Shown here: positions 42,198-50,038 of the stretch, one piece after another
Layout: every line of letters starts with the position of its first letter
Numbering within the stretch: position 1 is the stretch's first letter
NCBI GenBank assembly: GCA_019634575.1
Contig: JAHCAY010000001.1
Location: 1,674,001-1,738,000, forward strand
Direction of reading: 5' to 3'
DNA: 64,000 bases
From: Candidatus Didemnitutus sp.
Lineage (GTDB): Bacteria > Verrucomicrobiota > Verrucomicrobiia > Opitutales > Opitutaceae
Notes under the pieces: model-generated
Seen by the model: the letters and a program-made list of their open reading frames with translations, nothing else
Databases searched by the model: none
Told to the model about the DNA's origin: nothing
Program-made: the position numbers and the translations under genes

Positions 42198-43541
42198 GTG
42201 CCGCTTCCCGTGTCCACTCCGTCCACCGCTCCCAAGCCGCTCTCGCTCGGCGTCATCTTCCTGACGCTCTACATCGACCTGATCGGTTTCTCGATTTTCT
42301 TCCCGCTCGGGCCGGAATTGCTCCGCTACTACATCGCGCATGAGCCGTCCGGCGGACTCTTCGCGACGCTGTTCGCCCAGTTGCAATCGTTCGCGCACAA
42401 CTCGCATGTGCCCGAGGTCGCCGTCGCCGCGCTCTTCGGCGGCCTGCTCGGCTCAGTCTACGCGTTCATGCAGTTCCTCTTCTCGCCGGTGTGGGGCGCG
42501 CGCTCCGACCGCGTCGGCCGCCGGCCCGTGTTGCTGCTCACGGTCGCCGGCAACGCCCTCAGCTATCTGCTGCTCGTGTTCAGCGGCTCGTTCGTCGTCT
42601 TCCTCGTCGGCCGCGTGCTCGCCGGCATCATGGGCGGCAACCTCGCCGTCGCCATCGCGTCCGTCGCCGACGTCACCACCCGCGAAAATCGCGCCAAAGG
42701 CATGGGCATCGTCGGCGCGGCCTTCGGCCTCGGCTTCCTCACCGGCCCCGCGATCGGCGGACTGACCTCGGGCTTCAACCTCCTCACCTCGCACCCGAAC
42801 CTCGCCGCGTGGGGCATCCACCCGTTCAGCGTCCCGGCGCTCATCGCGCTCGGCATGTGCTTCATCAACCTCCTGTGGATCGCCGCGCGCTTCCGCGAGA
42901 CGCTCCCCGAGGACAAGCGCGGTGCGGGTGTCACCCTGCGCGAGCGCAATCCGCTCCGTGCGCTGCTCACGCTGCCCGACGCCGCGATCCGGCGCACCAA
43001 CGTCGTCGGTTTCCTGCTCACGTTCGGCTTCAGCTTTTTCGAGACGCTCATCACTTTCTTCGCCGCCGACGCCTTCCACTACTCGCCGCGCGACCTCGTC
43101 AGCGTGTTCGTCTACAACGGCGTCGTCTCGATCCTCACCCAAGGCTTCCTCGTCCGCCGGCTCGTGCCGCGCATGGGCGAGAAACGCGCCGCCGTCATGG
43201 GCATCGCCTTCGTCGCGATCGGCATGGTCGGCCTCGGCCTCACCGTCGGCCTGCTGCACTCGGTGCCGCTGATGTATGTCGCGCTGACCTTCTGCTCGGT
43301 CGGCTCCGGCTTCGCCAACGTCGGCCTCTCGTCGCTCATCTCGCTCTACGCCCCGGCGGAAGAACAAGGCAAGGTCACCGGCATTTTCCGCTCCCTCGGC
43401 TTCCTCGCTCGCGCGTGCAGCCCGGCCGTGGCCGGCGTGCTGTTCTTCCAAGTCGGCGGCACCGTGACTTTCGCGCTCGCCGGCGCGCTGCTCGCCGTGC
43501 CGTTCGCGCTCGGCCTCGCGCTGCCGCAGCCGCACAAATGA
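42198..43541 (+). CDS. MFS transporter (TetA-like drug/H+ antiporter family)
   Basis: 447 residues from a GTG at 42198. About twelve hydrophobic helices. Seen between helices 2 and 3: GARSDRVGRRPVLLLTVAGN, the MFS signature, and GRVLAGIMGGNLAVAIASVA with TTRENRAKGMGIVGAAFGLG and GPAIGGL, resembling the tetracycline-resistance/multidrug branch. There is an insert after helix 1 (LLRYYIAHEPSGGLFATLFA). Inner-membrane exchanger of unknown substrate. Overlaps the following protease gene by four bases (ATGA), so the two are co-translated. Drug specificity should not be assumed from sequence. Confidence 0.9.
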   Translation: MPLPVSTPSTAPKPLSLGVIFLTLYIDLIGFSIFFPLGPELLRYYIAHEPSGGLFATLFAQLQSFAHNSHVPEVAVAALFGGLLGSVYAFMQFLFSPVWGARSDRVGRRPVLLLTVAGNALSYLLLVFSGSFVVFLVGRVLAGIMGGNLAVAIASVADVTTRENRAKGMGIVGAAFGLGFLTGPAIGGLTSGFNLLTSHPNLAAWGIHPFSVPALIALGMCFINLLWIAARFRETLPEDKRGAGVTLRERNPLRALLTLPDAAIRRTNVVGFLLTFGFSFFETLITFFAADAFHYSPRDLVSVFVYNGVVSILTQGFLVRRLVPRMGEKRAAVMGIAFVAIGMVGLGLTVGLLHSVPLMYVALTFCSVGSGFANVGLSSLISLYAPAEEQGKVTGIFRSLGFLARACSPAVAGVLFFQVGGTVTFALAGALLAVPFALGLALPQPHK

Positions 43542-44740
43542 AATCCGCCGCGCGCGCCGTCCTGCTTCCGCTTCTCGCCGCCGCCTGGCTGCTGATCGCG
43601 GCCGGTTGCGCGAGCCTTCCGTTCGGCCGACCGGGCAAAACCGTCGTCGCCACCAAGCCCTCGACGTTGCCGGCGCGCATCGTCTCGAACTTCTTCCTGG
43701 TCGAGGCGCCGCAGAGCGACGGCACGACGCGCCGCTTCCTCGTCGACACCGGCTCCACCGCCACGCTCGTCTCCGCGCCGCTCGCCAAGGCCATCGGGCA
43801 AAAGGACCGCGATGCCGCCAAGCGCAGCGTGCGCGTCCGCTCCGCCAACGGCGGCGAAGTCACGCTCGAGGCCGTCACGCTGAAACGCCTGCAATTCGGC
43901 GACGCCGTGTTCGAGCGCGTGCCGGCGCTCGTCTACGACTTCACGGAACTCTCCGCGCACCTCGGCCTCACCATCGACGGCCTGATCGGTTTCCCCGTCT
44001 TCCGCGAGACGCTGCTCACACTCGATTATCCGAACTCGCGCCTCGTCGTCGCCCCGCAGCCGCTCACGCCCGTGCCGCCGATCAACCGCGGCCGCACCTC
44101 GACCATCGCCTTCAACAACGAGCAAAGCACGCCGCTCATCCCCGTGCAGCTCGGCAACGAATCGTTCGTCGTGCTCGTCGACACCGGCAGCGACGGCGCG
44201 CTCAACCTCAACCCCGCCGGCCTGCACCCGCGCTTCACCGCCGGACCGCGCGCCGGCACTGTCGTCTCCTCCCTCGCCGGCGACCGCGCGCAGCAAGTCG
44301 GTCGCGTCGCGCAAAACCTCTGGCTCGGCACGCACGTCGTCGAGCAACCCGTGGTCGATCTCACCGACCAGCTCTCGGCGATCGGCGGCGAGTTGTTGAA
44401 ACACTTCGCGATCACCTTCGACCAGCGGCGCAACTACGCGACGTTCACGCGCGACACCGACGGCATGGTGAAGATGGAGCCGCGCCGCAGCACCGGCCTG
44501 TCGTTCTCTCGCGCGCCGGCGTATTGGCGCGTGATGACGATCATCCCCGACTCGCCCTCAACGGGCCTCGGCGTCCAGCAAGGCGACCTCGTCGTCCGCA
44601 TCAACGGCGAGCCCGTGGCCAATTGGGATTTCGAGCGCTACGCGCTGCTCCTCAAGAGCGCCGCCAAGATCACCTACACCTTCCTCACCGGCACCCGCGA
44701 ATACGACGTGGAGGTTCCCGTGTTCGAGTTGGTGCCGTAG
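43538..44740 (+). CDS. Lipoprotein aspartyl protease with two DTG sites and a PDZ-like domain
   Basis: 400 residues from the ATG at 43538. Lipobox LLIAAGC with Cys near residue 24 indicates a lipoprotein; no Asp at +2. Two retropepsin-like halves: FLVDTGSTATLVSAPLAK with DGLIGFPVFRETLLTLDY (about 60-175), and VLVDTGSDGALNLNP with GGELLKHFAITFDQ (about 190-305). So both halves of the two-Asp site are in one chain. The C-terminal 90 residues (RVMTIIPDSPSTGLGVQQGD, LVVRINGEPVANWDF) are PDZ-like. A predicted periplasmic or outer-membrane peptidase with unknown targets. The frame before the ATG is open but is a shadow of the MFS gene. The TAG stop belongs to a GTAG palindrome. Confidence 0.87.
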   Translation: MKSAARAVLLPLLAAAWLLIAAGCASLPFGRPGKTVVATKPSTLPARIVSNFFLVEAPQSDGTTRRFLVDTGSTATLVSAPLAKAIGQKDRDAAKRSVRVRSANGGEVTLEAVTLKRLQFGDAVFERVPALVYDFTELSAHLGLTIDGLIGFPVFRETLLTLDYPNSRLVVAPQPLTPVPPINRGRTSTIAFNNEQSTPLIPVQLGNESFVVLVDTGSDGALNLNPAGLHPRFTAGPRAGTVVSSLAGDRAQQVGRVAQNLWLGTHVVEQPVVDLTDQLSAIGGELLKHFAITFDQRRNYATFTRDTDGMVKMEPRRSTGLSFSRAPAYWRVMTIIPDSPSTGLGVQQGDLVVRINGEPVANWDFERYALLLKSAAKITYTFLTGTREYDVEVPVFELVP

Positions 44741-44757
44741 CGCCGCTGCGCGGCGGG
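44737..44757. repeat. GTAG-headed palindrome at the protease stop codon
   Basis: GTAG at 44737 followed by CGCCGC (44741-44746), a TGC loop and GCGGCG (44750-44755). The GTAG gives the TAG stop of the upstream protease gene, as at ltaE. Confidence 0.6.
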
Positions 44758-44763
44758 GCGATG

Positions 44764-44824
44764 AGCTCTAAGCGATAAGCCATAAGCTCCGGAACGCACT
44801 CGGAATTACTCCGAGCTTAGAGCT
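44764..44824. repeat. Inverted repeat AGCTCTAAGC between convergent genes
   Basis: AGCTCTAAGC (44764-44773) and GCTTAGAGCT (44815-44824) are perfect 10-base inverted repeats with a 41-base centre that can pair further. The right arm contains the TAA stop of the minus-strand rRNA methyltransferase gene. No T-run follows, so a terminator function is uncertain. Confidence 0.5.
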
Positions 44825-46133
44825 TCCTCAGTAAGAACGCCCCCGCGCCGTCGTGGCCGTCGATCCACGGATACGCGAGCACATGGCGTTCGAGCGTCCA
44901 TGGCGTGCGCGCTTCCTTCACGAAACGCTGCACGACTTCCTCGTTTTCCGCCGGATCGATGCTACAGGTCGAGTAAACCAAGCGGCCGCCCTCGCGCACG
45001 AGCCGCGCGGCGGAGCGGAGCAACGCGAGCTGCTGCGCCGCGTGCTTGGCGAAATCGCCTTCCTGGAGCCGCCACTTCACGTCGATGCGATGGCGCATGA
45101 CGCCGGTGTTGCTGCACGGCGCGTCGAGGAGCACGGCGTCGTAGGTTTCGGGCAGATTGAATTCCTTGAAAAATCTCGGCGAGATCTGCCGCAGGTCGCC
45201 CGGCATGAGTGCGACCTCCACGCCGGACGGCACACGCGTCAGGTTTTCCTTCAAGCGTTCGAAACGCACGTCGCGCTCGCCCTCCGCCGCCGGCAAATCC
45301 AGCGCGACCACGCGGCCGGTCTTCATCACATCGGCGATGAACAGGCTCTTGCCGCCCGGCGCTGCGCAGGCATCGAGGATCGTTTCGTTCGCGGCCGGAG
45401 CGAGCAGTTCGATGCAGAGGCGCGTCGACGGGTCCTGGAGGTAGAGCGCGCCTTTTCGCGCGAGTTCGCGGACTTCGTCCCAGTGTCCGGCCTTAACTTC
45501 GAAATAAGTTTCCCATTTCGTCGGCGTCAGAAACTCCGGCGGCACCGCCGAGGCTTCGATCACCCGCCAGCGCGCGTAGACCGGCGCCGGCTGCTGATTC
45601 CATTCGAGCAGCTGGCGCGTCGCGTCGGGACCGAATTGCTTTTCCCAGCGCCCGACCAGCCAAGCCGGGTGCGCATAGGCCTCGGCGGTCGTCGCCGGCT
45701 TCTCGGCCAGCCGCGCCGCCAGCTTGCGGGCGACGGCGTTGATCAAGCCGGCTTCCTTGAGACTCGCGACCTTCTTGGCCTTCTCGACCGCGTGGTGGAC
45801 GATTTTCGCCGGCTCGGCACCCGCTTCCAGCAATTCGAAACCCGCCACGAACAGCACCGCGCGCACCTTCGTCCGCGGCGCGCGCGCCATCAGCCCGGCC
45901 AACGCGGCGTCGAGACGGTCCGCCCAACGCACGACGCCGTAGAAAAGATGCTGCGCGCGCGCGCGCTCCTGCGCGGCGAGACCCGGTGTAAGTTGTTCCA
46001 ACAGCGCATCCACGCGCTGCTTGGTCGCGAGCCAGCGCTCGACGAGCAGCACGGCGGTTTCCCAGCCGTCAGTGCCTGGTTTTACGGTCGTGGAGCGAGG
46101 CTTGAGGAAACCCTGTTTGACAACGTTGCGCAT
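44817..46133 (-). CDS. rsmB: 16S rRNA m5C methyltransferase, RsmB-like
   Basis: 438 residues from the ATG at 46133 (MRNVVKQGF); 13 further codons upstream are less likely. The N-terminal third is NusB-like (AQERARAQHLFYGVVRWADR, KIVHHAVEKAKKVASLKEAG, FINAVARK-like LINAVARKLAARL). The C-terminal domain is the NOL1/NOP2/sun methyltransferase: ILDACAAPGGKSLFIADV (SAM site), DAVLLDAPCSNTGVMRHRID (motif IV Cys) and RLVYSTCSIDPAENEEVV (motif VI catalytic Cys). Known E. coli RsmB modifies C967 of 16S rRNA; the exact base here is inferred. It diverges from the GreA-like gene with a 41-base gap. Confidence 0.9.
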   Translation of the reverse strand: MRNVVKQGFLKPRSTTVKPGTDGWETAVLLVERWLATKQRVDALLEQLTPGLAAQERARAQHLFYGVVRWADRLDAALAGLMARAPRTKVRAVLFVAGFELLEAGAEPAKIVHHAVEKAKKVASLKEAGLINAVARKLAARLAEKPATTAEAYAHPAWLVGRWEKQFGPDATRQLLEWNQQPAPVYARWRVIEASAVPPEFLTPTKWETYFEVKAGHWDEVRELARKGALYLQDPSTRLCIELLAPAANETILDACAAPGGKSLFIADVMKTGRVVALDLPAAEGERDVRFERLKENLTRVPSGVEVALMPGDLRQISPRFFKEFNLPETYDAVLLDAPCSNTGVMRHRIDVKWRLQEGDFAKHAAQQLALLRSAARLVREGGRLVYSTCSIDPAENEEVVQRFVKEARTPWTLERHVLAYPWIDGHDGAGAFLLRKL

Positions 46134-46174
46134 GTCGGACTGAACTAACCCTTTCAACGACTCGCTACGCAAAT

Positions 46175-48016
46175 ATGAATTCCGAGGTTATCTCCGCGAT
46201 CATCGCCAAAAATCCCGCCCTGAAGGCGTCGAAATCGAAACTGGAGGCGATGGAAGCCGGCGCCTACGTGATGCACCGCAGCTGGGGCTTCGGCCAGATC
46301 AAGAGCTTCGACGAGTCCTCCGGCAAGCTGGTCATCGACTTCAAGGGCAAGAAGTCCCACGCGATGGACCCCGCCTTCTGCATCAACACCATGGATGTCC
46401 TGCCGGCGAAACACATCCTCGCCCGCAAGGAAACCGAAGCCGCCAAGGTCGAGGAACTGATCGAGAACGACCCCGTCCTGCTCGTCATCGAGACCCTTTC
46501 CGTTTACCCGAACAAGGCCGCCTCCGCCATCGAACTCGAATCGACGCTTTCACAGGTCATCGGCGAGGAGAAGTTCAAGCGCTGGTTCTCCAACGTTAAG
46601 AAACAACTCATCAAGGACCCGCGCGTCGGCGTCCCGGCCAAGAAGACCGAAGTCTACGTCGTCCGCGAGGAACCCGTTTCCGCCGAGGACGAGATCCTCG
46701 AGGCCTTCGGCACCACCCGCTCCGCCCGCCGCCGCATCACGCTCGCCGAGGACCTCCTCGCCGCGTCCATCAAGGAAGAGGCCAAACCCGGCCTCCAATC
46801 CGTCCTCACCGGCCTCACCGAGGCGGTCCGCGACTCCAACCAGCTCGACGCCGCCGAGCGCCTCTACGGCGCCTTCGTCCGCGACGAGCTCGCCCGCATC
46901 CTCGGCCACGACTCCGCCAAGCTGAACCCGCCGCAAGCCGAGCTCATCAAGGAAGTCCGCGGCCTCAGCGCCATCGCCGAGAAAATCCCGGTCCACTTCC
47001 AGTCGCGCTTCCTCGACCTCGTGAAGGAGACGCACCCGCTCGAGTGGCGCGAGATCGTCTTCGCCCTCCTCAAGACCTCGCAGGGCAAGTTCACCACCGA
47101 GTGCATCAACTTCCTCGTCGAGCACGGCCAGTCCGATGAACTCGCCCAGACGCTCGTGCGCTGGAAGACCGAGCAAAACCTCCGCGCGCCCGTCCTCCTC
47201 TGGGTGATCAAGAATCGCCACTCGAAGAAATTCGCGAAGCTGCTCAACAACCTCATCACGCCGCGCCTGCTCTCCGCGATCTTCTTCGCCATCGATTACG
47301 AGGCGCTGCAATCCGCCGGCACGCGCCGCATCCCGCTCGCCGAAGCGCTGAGCGACGATCCGGAGCTCATCTCCGATCTCCTCGCCACCGCCGACACCGA
47401 GACAGCCCGCGACCTCGCGAACACCCTTCTCCTCAACCAAGGTTTCGAAGAGCTCACCAAGAAGTCGCTCCTCGCGCGCTTCATCAAACTCTTCCCCTCG
47501 CTCCAATCGCTGGTCGCCGGCGACGCCGAGGCCAAGGACGAGCAACTCATCGTCTCGCGCTCCAGCTACGAGAAGAAGCGCACCGAATACGAGGAGATCG
47601 TCTCCAAGCGCATCCCGGACAACTCCAAGGCCATCGCCACCGCCCGCGAACACGGCGACCTCCGCGAGAACTCCGAATTCAAGATGGCCAAGCAGGACCA
47701 GTCCGTGCTCATGGCGCAAAAAGCGCAGCTCGAACGCGACCTCGCCCGCGCCCGCATCTCCGACTTCGCCGACGCCACCACCGACCAGGTTTCCGTCGGC
47801 ACGATCGTCGACCTCCGCGACGTCACCAACGGCAAGGCCGTCCGCTACACCGTGCTCGGCGCGTGGGACTCCGATCCGGACAACCACGTCATCGCCTACA
47901 AGACCCCGCTCGGCCAGGCTCTCCTCGGTCGCAAGGTCGGCGAGCACGTGAAGCTCAAGATCGCCGGCACGAACCACGAATACCAAGTCGCCGGCATCGC
48001 CCGCTACGGCGCCTGA
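46175..48016 (+). CDS. greA: GreA-like transcription elongation factor with long N-terminal extension
   Basis: 613 residues, against about 158 for ordinary GreA. The last 160 residues are GreA: a coiled coil (SYEKKRTEYEEIVSKRIPDN), tip AREHGDLRENSEFKMAKQDQ with the acidic pair Asp495 and Glu498 that place Mg2+ in the RNA polymerase active site, then VGTIVDLRDVTNGKAVRYTV and TPLGQALLGRKVGEHVKLKI of the FKBP-like end. The first 450 residues are helical, opening with a small beta-barrel-like segment (YVMHRSWGFGQIKSFDESSG) reminiscent of CarD/Tudor polymerase- or helicase-binding domains. Large GreA proteins are known from Chlamydia, so this may be a PVC trait. Role: rescuing backtracked RNA polymerase. 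A terminator follows. Confidence 0.9.
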   Translation: MNSEVISAIIAKNPALKASKSKLEAMEAGAYVMHRSWGFGQIKSFDESSGKLVIDFKGKKSHAMDPAFCINTMDVLPAKHILARKETEAAKVEELIENDPVLLVIETLSVYPNKAASAIELESTLSQVIGEEKFKRWFSNVKKQLIKDPRVGVPAKKTEVYVVREEPVSAEDEILEAFGTTRSARRRITLAEDLLAASIKEEAKPGLQSVLTGLTEAVRDSNQLDAAERLYGAFVRDELARILGHDSAKLNPPQAELIKEVRGLSAIAEKIPVHFQSRFLDLVKETHPLEWREIVFALLKTSQGKFTTECINFLVEHGQSDELAQTLVRWKTEQNLRAPVLLWVIKNRHSKKFAKLLNNLITPRLLSAIFFAIDYEALQSAGTRRIPLAEALSDDPELISDLLATADTETARDLANTLLLNQGFEELTKKSLLARFIKLFPSLQSLVAGDAEAKDEQLIVSRSSYEKKRTEYEEIVSKRIPDNSKAIATAREHGDLRENSEFKMAKQDQSVLMAQKAQLERDLARARISDFADATTDQVSVGTIVDLRDVTNGKAVRYTVLGAWDSDPDNHVIAYKTPLGQALLGRKVGEHVKLKIAGTNHEYQVAGIARYGA

Positions 48017-48033
48017 GTTCGACCATCTTGCAA

Positions 48034-48052
48034 CGGCGGTCTGCGACCGCCG
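48034..48052. repeat. Short perfect palindrome upstream of the terminator
   Basis: CGGCGGTC and GACCGCCG pair perfectly around TGC. The same GGCGGTC/GACCGCC core appears in the GTAG palindrome at 62879, so it probably belongs to that repeat family. Confidence 0.5.
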
Positions 48053-48060
48053 AACTTTTC

Positions 48061-48090
48061 GGCCGCGACGCAAGTCGCGGCCTTTTCTTT
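48061..48090 (+). terminator. Intrinsic terminator after the GreA-like gene
   Basis: GGCCGCGAC (48061-48069), loop GCAA, GTCGCGGCC (48074-48082) form a perfect 9-base stem followed by TTTTCTTT. It lies 45 bases after the stop codon. Confidence 0.88.
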
Positions 48091-48143
48091 CCCTGCGCGA
48101 GCTGACTCGCGACGAACCGCACGCACCCGCCGCTGCGGGCCAC

Positions 48144-48150
48144 AGGAGGA
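48144..48150 (+). promoter_or_regulatory. Strong Shine-Dalgarno for the LysE-family gene
   Basis: AGGAGGA ends 4 bases before a TTG codon at 48155. Such a clear site is rare in this window and favours the TTG over the ATG at 48203 as the start of the exporter gene. Confidence 0.55.
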
Positions 48151-48154
48151 CCTT

Positions 48155-48832
48155 TTGATTTGTCAACCCGCACACCGTCCGGAATCGTCGTCGGACCTGC
48201 CGATGTTTTTCAAAGGTCTGCTCATCGGATTCGCCATCGCCGTCCCCGTCGGCCCGATCGGCTTTCTCTGCCTCCGTCGCACCCTCGTCTACGGTCGCGT
48301 CACGGGATTTGTGTCCGGCCTCGGTGCGGCCACCGCCGACGCGTTTTACGGCCTGATCGCCGCGTTCGGACTCACGGCGATCTCGTCCTTTCTGCTGCGC
48401 ATCGAGTCGTGGCTGCAACTCTTCGGCGGGCTCTTCCTCGTCGCGCTCGGCCTTAAAACCGCCCTGGCCAAGACGCCCGCGAAGGCCGCCGCCGAAGCGC
48501 CGCCTCAACCCACGCGCAGCTGGCAAGCCGCCTATCTCTCCACGCTCGCGCTCACGCTCACCAGTCCGGCCACGGTGCTCGCGTTCGTCGCGATCTTCGC
48601 CGGCGTCGGCCTCGGCGTCTCGGCCACCAGCCCGCTCCACGCGCTCGAGCTTGTCGCGGGCGTCTTCACCGGCTCGGCCGCCTGGTGGCTGCTGCTCAGC
48701 CTCGGCGCCGGCGCGCTGCGCGACCGCCTGCACGCGCAGACGCTCCACTACCTCCACGTGATTTCCGGCCTGTGCATTATGGCGCTCGGCCTGTGGCAAG
48801 GCGTCCTGCTCGTGCAAAAATGGCTCGGCTGA
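48155..48832 (+). CDS. LysE/RhtB-family exporter
   Basis: 225 residues from the TTG at 48155, or 209 from the ATG at 48203, where homologues usually begin (MFFKGLLIGFAIAVPVGPIG). Seen: AVPVGPIGFLCLRRTL, the conserved PxGP turn of the family after helix 1, then GLGAATADAFYGLIAAFGL, LQLFGGLFLVALGLKTAL, a Pro/Ala cytoplasmic loop, and three further helices (TSPATVLAFVAIFAGVGLG, FTGSAAWWLLLSLGAGAL, HVISGLCIMALGLWQGVLL). Six helices in total. The family exports amino acids or similar small molecules across the inner membrane. The substrate is unknown. The gene stands alone after a terminator, and converges with the AraC gene with 7 bases between. Confidence 0.88.
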   Translation: MICQPAHRPESSSDLPMFFKGLLIGFAIAVPVGPIGFLCLRRTLVYGRVTGFVSGLGAATADAFYGLIAAFGLTAISSFLLRIESWLQLFGGLFLVALGLKTALAKTPAKAAAEAPPQPTRSWQAAYLSTLALTLTSPATVLAFVAIFAGVGLGVSATSPLHALELVAGVFTGSAAWWLLLSLGAGALRDRLHAQTLHYLHVISGLCIMALGLWQGVLLVQKWLG

Positions 48833-48839
48833 CGCGCCG

Positions 48840-50021
48840 TCACTTCACCTGCGAATCCGCCCGATACTGATCGGGTGTCTGGCCGGTGGCGGCGTGGAAA
48901 AATTTCGCGAAGCTCGCCTCGTCGGGAAAGCCGCAACCGCTGGCGATGGATTGGATGCTCAGTCGCGTGCAGCGCAGCGCGTCGAAGACGTTCAGCTCGG
49001 TCAACGCCAGCGGCGCATACACGCCGCCGCCGACGAAATGCGCGCCTTCCGCCAGCACCGTCTTCGGCCGGCTCTCGACCTCGAGGCTGGCGCGGTAGTA
49101 TTGCGCCCGGTAATCCTGCGGCGTCAGCCCGATCATCTGGCGGAACACGCGGCAAAAATAGCTCGTGTCGCCGAAGCCGCAGGCCGCCCCGATCGCCTTC
49201 ACGCTGAGCTGCGTGGTGCGCAGGCCGTCCGTCGCGTTTTGGATGCGCACGCGCGTGATGTATTCGCCGAGCCGCTCGCCGGTTTTCTCGCTGAAGATCC
49301 GCGAGAGATAGTTGGGCGAGAGGCCCAGTTCCCGCGCCAGCCAGCCGATGCTGAGGTCGTCGTGGTTGGCATTGCGCTTCACCAGCCACTGGCAGCGCGT
49401 GACGAAATCGCGCACCGGCGAAGGTTGCGCCTGCGGCGTCTCCACGAGTTGGGCGATCAGTGCGAGCGTCGCCGTCAGCAGCGCACGGATCGGCACGCGA
49501 TTGTCGGCGGCCTCGTCGTTCGCCAGCTCGCCGACCCGGTCGAGGAACGCGATCAGGTCGTGGTGCAGCGAGGTGGTGAAAAAGAAAAAGCTGTCCGGCG
49601 CCGGCAGGCCGTGGCCGTCGTCGTGCGCGCCGTGCACGTAGACGGTCTTGTTGTGGAAATTCACGATCACCGAACGGTAGTCCGTATCGGCGCGCCGCAC
49701 CCGCTCGCGGTGGGCGATGCCGCCCGGCATCACGCACAATTCGCCGCCACGCGCCGTGAAGGTCCCGCTGGCGCAGCGGAATTCGCACTCGCCGCCGATC
49801 AGCACGAACAGCTCCGGCGCGAAATGGTAGTGCATCCCCGGCGCCGGTTGGTAGCGCCGGCTCAGCGGCGGGATGTGCCAGCACTTCTCTGCGCTTTCGA
49901 GGCGGCGAATCTGTTCCCGCAATGCTCCCGCCATCGCGGCGAGCGTCGTTTGCGGGGCCGGCGTGGGCGCGAGCGCAGACATGGCGTGGGGTGACACGGC
50001 GACGGTGGGAGAACGGCGCAT
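48840..50021 (-). CDS. AraC-family regulator with an extra half HTH domain
   Basis: 393 residues from the ATG at 50021; an ATG at 49982 is an alternative. The N-terminal cupin-like ligand domain (about 45-150) has MHYHFAPELFVLIGGECEF and GGELCVMPGGIAHRE. A complete AraC DNA-binding domain occupies about 205-306, with LSIGWLARELGLSPNYLSRI and KAIGAACGFGDTSYFCRVFR and ending GLTPQDYRAQ. After a 33-residue linker a second copy of its C-terminal half appears (about 340-387: FDALRCTRLSIQSIASGCGF, then DEASFAKFFHAATGQTPDQY). That gives three HTH units instead of two, which is unusual. As the last gene of the minus-strand TonB/MFS/lyase set, it likely regulates that set in response to its ligand. 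Confidence 0.9.
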   Translation of the reverse strand: MRRSPTVAVSPHAMSALAPTPAPQTTLAAMAGALREQIRRLESAEKCWHIPPLSRRYQPAPGMHYHFAPELFVLIGGECEFRCASGTFTARGGELCVMPGGIAHRERVRRADTDYRSVIVNFHNKTVYVHGAHDDGHGLPAPDSFFFFTTSLHHDLIAFLDRVGELANDEAADNRVPIRALLTATLALIAQLVETPQAQPSPVRDFVTRCQWLVKRNANHDDLSIGWLARELGLSPNYLSRIFSEKTGERLGEYITRVRIQNATDGLRTTQLSVKAIGAACGFGDTSYFCRVFRQMIGLTPQDYRAQYYRASLEVESRPKTVLAEGAHFVGGGVYAPLALTELNVFDALRCTRLSIQSIASGCGFPDEASFAKFFHAATGQTPDQYRADSQVK

Positions 50022-50038
50022 GGTTGCCAAGGCGGGTT

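Noticed and set aside
42491..43537. Protease gene extended upstream through the MFS gene
   Set aside because: A signal peptide with lipobox begins at 43538; the upstream part is Arg-rich shadow.
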